NCBI GenBank assembly: GCA_964019055.1
Contig: OZ025206.1
Location: 2,994,501 to 3,058,500, forward strand
Reading direction: 5' to 3'
DNA length: 64,000 bases
DNA from: Anthopleura xanthogrammica
Taxonomy: Eukaryota; Cnidaria; Anthozoa; Actiniaria; Actiniidae
The first letter of the stretch is position 1; the number at the start of each line of letters is the position of its first letter. This document shows, piece after piece, positions 57,153 to 64,000 of the stretch. The translations under genes and the position numbers were made by a program. The notes under the pieces were generated by a model that saw only the letters and a list, made by a program, of their open reading frames with translations, searched no databases and had not been told where the DNA came from.

Positions 57153-58166
57153 TTACTCTCTAGCAATCAACTGACTTGAATGGTCGGTTGATAGCGGAGG
57201 GTTCAGATTGTAATTTAGCCTTCCAGCATTAAACTGAACGGTACTTTCCATAAGATTCGCCGGTTCAACAACCGAATTCCCGCAGCCCAGCAATCGTCTT
57301 ATTCCTTGCCTGAAGGTGTTCAAATGCAGACAAAGCAAAAACGGATGGGAAACCGAATTAAACAGTATGAATAACACGGTTACATTATATACCATAGAAC
57401 CATATATAGCTCCGGGAGCGATATACGCCAGAAGATAAAATGTATAGTTAGGCAGTCGACAACAGGCGTGTAATACCGTGATTATCACTAACATTTGGGT
57501 CACTCGTTTACGCATTTTAAGCCGAGCATTCTGAGACGCTTCGATGGTATTATGTTGTCCCTTCCATAAAGAGTAGATAACAAAGGAATAAAGTACGAAC
57601 ATTGCAACAACTGAACTTGTTCCCACTATAAAGACGAATCCGACATACGCCCTCGGCTCGACCCAACCAGGCCACGATTCAATACAAAAGTGCCTTTCTT
57701 TGCTGTAAGAAAGAGCCACAAGAGTCGGTGTATTCACCGCAGTATTAATCCCCCAGCAAAGTGGAACAATCCATCTGAGCTTCTTGGTAGTGATGCGTTT
57801 TTTAAAGCTGTAAGGATGTAGTATAGCAAGGTACCGTTCAGTGGCGATGGTTATGAGTGTGTAGCCTTCTGCTGTGGCCCCAATCCAAATAAACACGCCG
57901 CCAGTTATAAACTTGCACAAGTAATCACTTCTTGAGTCTTCCTGATGGTTGAACGCACCGAAAAACACATGGCGAGGAAGGACGAACGCCGAAATCATGA
58001 TATCGCTAATGGCTAGATTGAGTAGTAAATAGTTCATTGGAGTTCTTAACGAGTTGGTACGAAGAATTACAAGAACCACAAGAGCATTGAAGACGATTCC
58101 TATCGTTGAATTAATGGCGAATAGGACCGTCAGAATTGTTTCAGACGCTGTCATTTTTGAAACCAA
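57153..58166 (-). CDS. Class A (rhodopsin-like) G protein-coupled receptor, intronless
   Basis: A single exon of 337 residues with seven hydrophobic segments. TM1 (about 10-35) has the family Asn (27); TM2 has LNLAISD (49-55); TM3 ends in E110-R111-Y112, the DRY-box variant; Cys84 and Cys161 can form the usual disulfide; TM5 is about 173-201. The third intracellular loop is short and basic (202-221). TM6 has CCRLP (235-239) in place of CWxP. TM7 reads NSVSHP (270-275) followed by FLLCL, so the NPxxY motif is altered. A short C-tail has Cys295 as a possible palmitoylation site. The overall type resembles amine/peptide-like orphan receptors expanded in cnidarians; the ligand cannot be told from sequence. 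The first Met is used; Met5 is an alternative. Confidence 0.95.
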   Translation of the reverse strand: MVSKMTASETILTVLFAINSTIGIVFNALVVLVILRTNSLRTPMNYLLLNLAISDIMISAFVLPRHVFFGAFNHQEDSRSDYLCKFITGGVFIWIGATAEGYTLITIATERYLAILHPYSFKKRITTKKLRWIVPLCWGINTAVNTPTLVALSYSKERHFCIESWPGWVEPRAYVGFVFIVGTSSVVAMFVLYSFVIYSLWKGQHNTIEASQNARLKMRKRVTQMLVIITVLHACCRLPNYTFYLLAYIAPGAIYGSMVYNVTVLFILFNSVSHPFLLCLHLNTFRQGIRRLLGCGNSVVEPANLMESTVQFNAGRLNYNLNPPLSTDHSSQLIARE

Positions 58167-59100
58167 ACTTCCTTTCCCAATACACCTTATGATCGATTAT
58201 GATTTTTTTGTCTTTAACATCAACTGATTGCGTCCCTCTCCTGCGATGTCCTTCGAATACTCTGATAACTATCTTCGTAGAATTTCAATCTTGAACCGAC
58301 CTTTTTATTTCCTCCATACGATTATTTGCGCTTTTTTTTCCTTGTTCATAAAGATCATCTTACTTTGCTCATTAACACCTTGTACTGTACGTTCAGTCAA
58401 AGTTTCCAAAACTGGCGTCTCTAATCTCGTCGCTTTCTCTTATGGCTGGAGATAATGACTTTTCCGTCCGTGCTCTTGGCCTATTATATTCGTCTACGAG
58501 TGCCAAATGACCGGTTGTTAAAGGGCTTTGACGTAATTACCAAACAACCAGCATCAGTCAACAGGAAGAAATCTTTTCGTCATAATGTATGTAAATAAGT
58601 TGATAACGTAAACGAATGGAAGAGAAACGGACTGGATAAGTGAACCTTATAGTTCTTGATTTCCCTTTAACAACAGCCAAGTAGAAGTCCAGAATTAATC
58701 ACTGACAGTCTAAGATGGCCCAGAGACCTGTTTGATTAAAATACAAGGCGTAAATATATCAGATTTCGAGTGAATGAAAATTAAATGCATAACAATTAGG
58801 TTGCCCACTTATGAAACCCTTGACAACCAAAACGATAAGGCAAACCATTCAAGTGGAAATCAATTCAGGGTTTGGCAATTCAAATGGGAAGATTACTAAT
58901 AATCTGACAATAGATTGTCGTAACGGATATAACACCAATAATAGGTTTTGGAAGACGTTGGATGAGGAAGAAGGAAGTATCGAACTACCTAAGGCTATTT
59001 TTGAACGATACAGTGTTGCGTGAAGCGTCTAACTGACGCATTTTAGCGCAGCAGGTCTATGAGTCGATTTGAGTGTCGTACAAACGAAGAAGCACAATCC
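58167..59100. other. Upstream of the GPCR; no further gene recognised
   Basis: Likely holds the GPCR promoter on the minus strand. Short frames at 58228-58455 and 58811-59023 (plus) have no recognisable domain. The second is Asn/Thr-rich, ends shortly before the tandem array, and is not called a gene. Confidence 0.4.
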
Positions 59101-59129
59101 AGCTTTGCTATAGTGTTGCATTGAACATA

Positions 59130-60420
59130 TATGGTGTTCAGAATACCTAATAACATTCTGGCTTAACTGACATATAGTTGCCGTTGGATCAAGCGTACAA
59201 ACCAAGGCAACATCACCGATAACTGTTGGACGTGACGTGTTGCATAATTGTGGTTTGGAATACTTGAATTTGTTTGCCATATCTTATAGTTGTTCAAACA
59301 ACCGTGACATAACGTTGTGCGCAAAAACATTATAGGTGACGTTGCATGGTTGGAATGTACCCCGAAACCAAGGCAACATCACCAAGTTTTGTTCAGTTGG
59401 ACGTGGCATTGTTTTGACATTGGATATCTAAACAAGTGTGCCATATCTTAGATGTTCAAATAACCTTTACTTGACGTTGTGCGCAGTAACATGATGTGAC
59501 GTTCCATGGATTGAACGTACACTAAAACAAAGGCAACATCACCGAGGTTTGTTGGACGTGACATGAAGTATGGAATATCTGAACAAGGTGCAAGATCTTG
59601 GGGATGTTCTTAACAACCTTTTAACATGACGTTGTGCGCAAAAACATTAGGTGACGTTGCATGGATGGAGCATACCCTGAAACCATGGCAACATCACCGA
59701 GGTTTAATGGACGTGATATTTGGTATGGAATATCTGAACAAGGTGCAAGATCTTTTAACATGAATTTGTGCGCAACAACATTAGGTGACCTTGCATGGAT
59801 TGAATATACACTGAAACCAAGGTACCATCACCGAGGTTTGTTGTACGTGACATTAGTGATCACATGGAATATCTAAACAAATGTTCAATATCTTAGGTGT
59901 TTAAACAAACTTGGCATGACGTTGTGCGCACAATATGAGGATGGACCGTACCAAGGCAACACCTCCAAGGTTTGTTGGACGTGACATCAGTGTCATCACA
60001 TGGGATATCTAAAGAAGTGTGCAACATCTTAGGTGTTTAAACAACCTTAACAGACATTGTGCGCAACAATATTAGGCGACGTTGCATGGTTTGAATATAC
60101 ACTGAAACCAAGGCAAAATCACCGTTGTGCGCACAATATTAGGATGGAGCGTACCCTGAAATCAAGGCAACACCACACAGGTTTGTTGGACGTGACATCA
60201 GTGTTATCACATGAGATATCTAAAGAAGTATGCATCATCTTAGGTGTTTAAACAACTTTAACAGACGTGCGCAACAGGATTAGGTGACACTCGATTGAAC
60301 ATACAAACCAAGGCACCATCACCAAAGTTTGTTTTACGTGACATAACGTATGGAATATCTAAACGATCTTACGACACTAAATAATCTTTGCATGAAATTC
60401 TTAAAATGTTAGATGTTAGA
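59130..60420. repeat. Degenerate 130-160 bp tandem array, about 9 copies
   Basis: GTTGTGCGCAACAACATTAG followed by GTGACGTTGCATGG recurs near 59310, 59471, 59628, 59760, 59919, 60053, 60124 and 60266. Each is followed by ACCAAGGCAACATCACCGAG, TTGTTGGACGTGACAT and GGAATATCTAAACAA. Spacing varies (71-161 bp) through internal deletions, so this is an older array than the one at 1634-6278. Frames here are interrupted by many stops. Confidence 0.9.
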
Positions 60421-62231
60421 CGAGGATCTATCCCGGGGCAGCATTGGCGGATATGGCACTTTTGGTACCTGCTGTATACTCAATTAGTGTCGGTCCAACA
60501 TCGAAGTGTACACAAAATTGAGAAAGCCAAAGCGATACGGGTTAAGGGTTTGCACTGACCTCGTTGGTTAAGTTGAGAGCACTATCGTCCAAGTCCTGCC
60601 TTGCCTAGTTGCTCATAACCAATCGCCAAAACTTACAGCCAAAAAAATCATACGAAAAGTGAGGAGGCAACCACTTTTAGTTTGTAACAAGTAATCGTCC
60701 AACCATTAGACCCTTACATGTGACTGACAAACTTTGCCTTCAAAGATGAGATCGAAGTTTGCGCCTAAAAGTGAGGAGACAACTACTAAACCCTTAAACG
60801 AACTTTACCTTCAAACATGAGATCGAAGCTTGAATGTTTCAGTTTGTGCCGAACTCCGACTTAATTTTAATCTGTACTACGAGTTCAGGAAAATATTAAA
60901 CACCGACGCCTTTATCGTTTTTAATAAATAACTGAGTAGCAGGTGCATTCTGCGGCGTGGTACTGTCTCAATAACTATATTTACACAACCATACACAAGC
61001 ATATCTTTGCCGTCCAATCGACTGGAATCCCGCAAGGAGATCGGCTCGATTCCAGTGTAATATCGATCAGCGAGACTAATTTGTGAAACTCAAAAAGTCG
61101 TTAGAAAATTTGGTCTTTTGGAGAACTGTTTTTGAAATTTCGTTTATTATAAATTGCACGATCATGATTGACAATATTTAATTTGGCGCCTTGAACTCCC
61201 AGTAGCCTTTCGTTCATTTCCTATTTTTTTAATTAGTTAGCACCTTATCATTTACTTTTGTCTGGATTGAATGAAATTTCGTATATTTTCACTGGAAATT
61301 CCGATTCTTGTTGTCAACTCTCCCTCGTTGATTGAGTCATTATATACTAGACCATGTGCGTCAAAACAGGAAAACTGGCGTAACAGCCGGAACGGGATTT
61401 TTTTGTTCTTAATCCTATCTTCTACATGGTAATGTTCACCGGGAGTGACATGACAATTATAAAGTCTCTATAAGCTGGTTTAGTGGTAATTCAAGTTTGG
61501 TTGCCATGACAATCACCTGATTTCATTTCTACCAACCAATTATTGCGGTGCAGGCTCATTAATCAAGCTTTCGTAAATAACTACCTAGATTGCTGAGCCT
61601 GATCATAACAAAAGCCAAGAACCTATTCAGTGGTTCCGTGCGAAAGCTTAACCATGTTGTCCATCTTTGGCAGTAGAAGGATATCGTGAAGAACATTTAA
61701 ACAAACAAAATCTTGGCCCACTGAGCATTGTGAATAGAAGATGTAGAGACGTCAAATAAACTAAAACATACAATATTCTCTCGGTAAAAAAAAAAACATC
61801 TTGATTAGTTCACACCTGATTCAATCAATTCAAAGTTTTTTTTTTTTTTTCAAGAATCGAATTGTTGAATTGTTGATAGGCGGGATTGTGTCGGCTAGTC
61901 TTAATTTTGGTCATGCGGTTTTTGAATTTTGAACTTAGGAACCAGAAGATTTAGGGAGGGATCGCGTCTTTGTATAGACAATTATACACTATATTTAAAA
62001 AAAGGTTTTTGCAGCTGAAAGCAACAACAAAGGAAGGCAAAGAACATCCGTATTTTACTCCTTATTCATCATTTAGACGCGATTATTTTAGTCGTTTTGT
62101 AATAGTAGGAAACAAGTGTTTTGATTCTTTAACTGTTGTCCTGAATTTTCAGCTAACTAAAACATTGTTTCAGTTGGTCTTAGCTTATTGCTTGCTGCGA
62201 CAACCTTTATTGAAATAGGAATATAAATTAT
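60421..62231. other. Intergenic, no gene recognised
   Basis: Contains short near-duplicate phrases around 60655-60850 (AAGTGAGGAGGCAACCACTT and AAGTGAGGAGACAACTACTA) and AT-rich sequence. The frame at 61970-62218 shows no motif. Confidence 0.4.
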
Positions 62232-62485
62232 TGACAGTTAGCATGGGTGGCGGTCGCTGCTAACGCGTCGTCTTTCACCACTCTAGTTCCTAGGTTCGGG
62301 TCTGTGAACACCATATGTGAATTGAGTTTGTTTGATGTGTTGTTCTCTCCTGTGCTTCGAGGGTTTTTCTTCGGATTCTCCAGTTTCCTCCCTCCATAAA
62401 AATCAACATGTGAGTTGAGCGTCGTGTGCATAGAATACTGAATGTTGTGGTAGTTTGTGTGAGTGAAGTGTCCCCAATTAGTGCG
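62232..62485 (+). mobile_element. tRNA-derived SINE
   Basis: The head AGCATGGGTGGCGGTCGCTG (A-box region) and the B-box-like GGTTCGGGTCTG (62292-62303) lead to TGTTCTCTCCTGTGCTTCGA, TTTCCTCCCTCCATAAAAAT and a tail with TAGTTTGTGTGAGTGAAGTG. It is a plus-strand counterpart of 47095-47325. Confidence 0.78.
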
Positions 62486-63009
62486 AAAATGCTAGATAAA
62501 TAAGGAGATTTTATCAAACCCTGAGTGAGCGGAAAGTAGTAATTACTAGTAAGGGGGAATCATAGAAAAAGATGTGCTTCTTGGGGATCAAACCCTCTCC
62601 GAAGGAGACTAGGGATTCAGTTTTTGGTCTGCTAACCTTAGAACCTATTAGGCAGGTACCATTAATTTTTATTGACGACTTCCGCCACCGACGTGAATTA
62701 GAACTAGACGCTCTTGGAGCGTTCACTGGGTTGCCTGTGCGAGAGCTCGTCCACTCACCAATCCTATATACTCTATTATTTCTTACCAAAGTGTTCCTTT
62801 TGGGTTCAAAGTCCCCCTTTATTAAAAACATTTCAAATTCTAGTAAGACATTAGTGTTGCGTTACTGACTTGTCAACGCATATTATATTTCTGCTTGATC
62901 TACTAGAGTACCTTTCAAGACTAGCTGATGAAATAAACATATCTATTTCAGTATCGAAACTGTTCGCTGCAAAACAAACGTTTTATCAATGTTTATTATA
63001 TCCATTTTG
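62486..63009. other. Unassigned region with overlapping frames on both strands
   Basis: Frames at 62514-62831 (minus, 105 codons) and 62572-62868 (plus, 98 codons) overlap almost fully. Base composition is more balanced than the surroundings. Neither product has a motif I recognise. A decayed mobile element is possible. Confidence 0.35.
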
Positions 63010-63021
63010 AAATCACTAGCA

Positions 63022-63180
63022 AATCCTGTAATCTGATTGGCTCTCAGTAGATTGATTCAAGCACGAATCGCACTATTTTGAGTCCGAATCGCATCTTTTT
63101 GTCAGCCAATCACAATGCAACACTAGAAAAGGTAACCAATCAGATTACAGGATTGTATGTAATCAGCCAATCAGATTACA
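63022..63180. repeat. Inverted and direct repeats of CCAATCAGATTACAG
   Basis: CCTGTAATCTGATTGG at about 63025 is inverted relative to CCAATCAGATTACAGGA at about 63136, and the word recurs directly near 63165. GCCAATCA words between them make a small foldback. Confidence 0.75.
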
Positions 63181-63339
63181 GCAAATAAGGAACATAAAAT
63201 GTAGCTTTTTTCAAGTTTGACTGCAATTTTTTGTTACAAAAAGAAACAAAATGGATGATTTTAACAGCTACTTATTAATAAATACTTTTGTACTTGTACA
63301 AATTTAGTGTCTATCTAATATGATTTCCAAATGGATATA

Positions 63340-63495
63340 ATAAAGTGATAATTGAACTTCATGTCGTGCAATTTTGGTCTGATATCAAACTTGCGATTAC
63401 AAATCACACTCCCGCTACGCGGTCGTGTGATTTTGTTATCGCGCGTTTGATATCAGACCAAATTGTACTCCACTTAGTTCAATTACCATTATAAA
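63340..63495. mobile_element. Compact palindromic element
   Basis: Arms ATAATTGAACTTCATGTCGT plus TTTGGTCTGATATCAAAC pair with GTTTGATATCAGACCAAATT and TTAGTTCAATTA. The centre GCTACGCGGTCGTGTGATTT is CpG-rich. About 155 bp, no coding capacity. Confidence 0.8.
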
Positions 63496-63683
63496 TACTC
63501 TTAGCCAAAATGTGTTTAACTGGTCATTTGTTTTCCCCTCAGTTTTTGTTTTCTGTATTTTTATAAATGGAAATATTCAACAAGGAGTCTTGGCAGTTCG
63601 CTTTCTTGTAGATCACTATCAGCTCGTCTGACTTCTACAAGTTCTTGGAGTCAGCTTTCATCAAAGCTTTGTTTGTCACTCGT

Positions 63684-63742
63684 TTTGTAGTTTGTCTCAC
63701 GTTCTGTAGTTTGTCTCTCGTTCTGTAGTTTGTCTCAGTATA
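63684..63742. repeat. Short 20-22 bp tandem repeat
   Basis: CGTTCTGTAGTTTGTCTC and close variants occur three times in a row. Related TAGTTTGTCT/TCTCATA words continue to about 63870. This explains the minus-strand frame at 63697-63912. Confidence 0.8.
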
Positions 63743-64000
63743 TTTTTTTGTATCTGAGATATGGTAAGATCTAGTTTGATCATAGCTAGGTAGTTTATAG
63801 ATTCTCTTAGTCTATTTTGACTAGTTTGTCTAGTTCTACGATTCTCATACCGTAGTTTGCTCAAAGATAGCTCATAGATTCTCAGACTTCTCTCTTTGAG
63901 TATGTGGACCAACCCGTTCCAAAATCGCTCAATAACATCTTTTAGTGTGTGTCTACCACGTACGGCGTGTGTATTTGTAAGTAGTTTAAGCGTAGCGTTA

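Overview
The window is nuclear DNA of an animal, most likely an anthozoan cnidarian and plausibly a stony coral. That assignment is inference from texture: spliced metazoan genes in an AT-rich, intron-rich background, no bacterial operons, and many short foldback and tRNA-derived repeats. Nothing seen fixes the genus. Seven protein-coding loci are supported. Six are split by introns, and most of their exons are too short to stand out as open reading frames; they were rebuilt from splice signals, phase agreement and family motifs.

Layout. 1-6.3 kb: a duplicated GATA-bearing block, a large foldback, and an approximately 4.6 kb array of 66-67 bp repeats. 7.4-12.8 kb: the 3' exon of one LITAF-domain gene, then a complete two-exon LITAF-domain gene (+). 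13-18 kb: foldback/MITE-type elements. 18.0-24.0 kb: a compact DLGAP/HURP-like (GKAP domain) gene (-). 26.9-36.0 kb: a 16-exon serine hydroxymethyltransferase with a mitochondrial-type leader (+), its introns loaded with repeats. 38.4-40.1 kb: ribosomal protein S29 (-), three exons, 56 residues. 41.6-49.4 kb: a 13-exon ectonucleoside triphosphate diphosphohydrolase of the ENTPD5/6 type (+). 49.4-57.1 kb: AT-rich intergenic DNA with repeats. 57.2-58.2 kb: an intronless class A GPCR (-). 58.2-64 kb: a degenerate tandem array, a SINE and small palindromes.

The genes do not form a pathway. DLGAP-like/SHMT and RPS29/ENTPD are head-to-head pairs, and SHMT/RPS29 converge. SHMT feeds one-carbon metabolism, S29 is part of the small ribosomal subunit, the ENTPD is a secretory-pathway nucleotidase, LITAF-domain proteins act on endosomal membranes, the DLGAP/HURP-like protein carries a KEN box and a CDK-type site suggesting mitotic control, and the GPCR is an orphan receptor.

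I found no convincing new defence or enzymatic system. The most unusual content is the repeat landscape: a minisatellite with visible block homogenisation and apparent founder copies beside it, and several non-autonomous elements with readable ends and target-site duplications.
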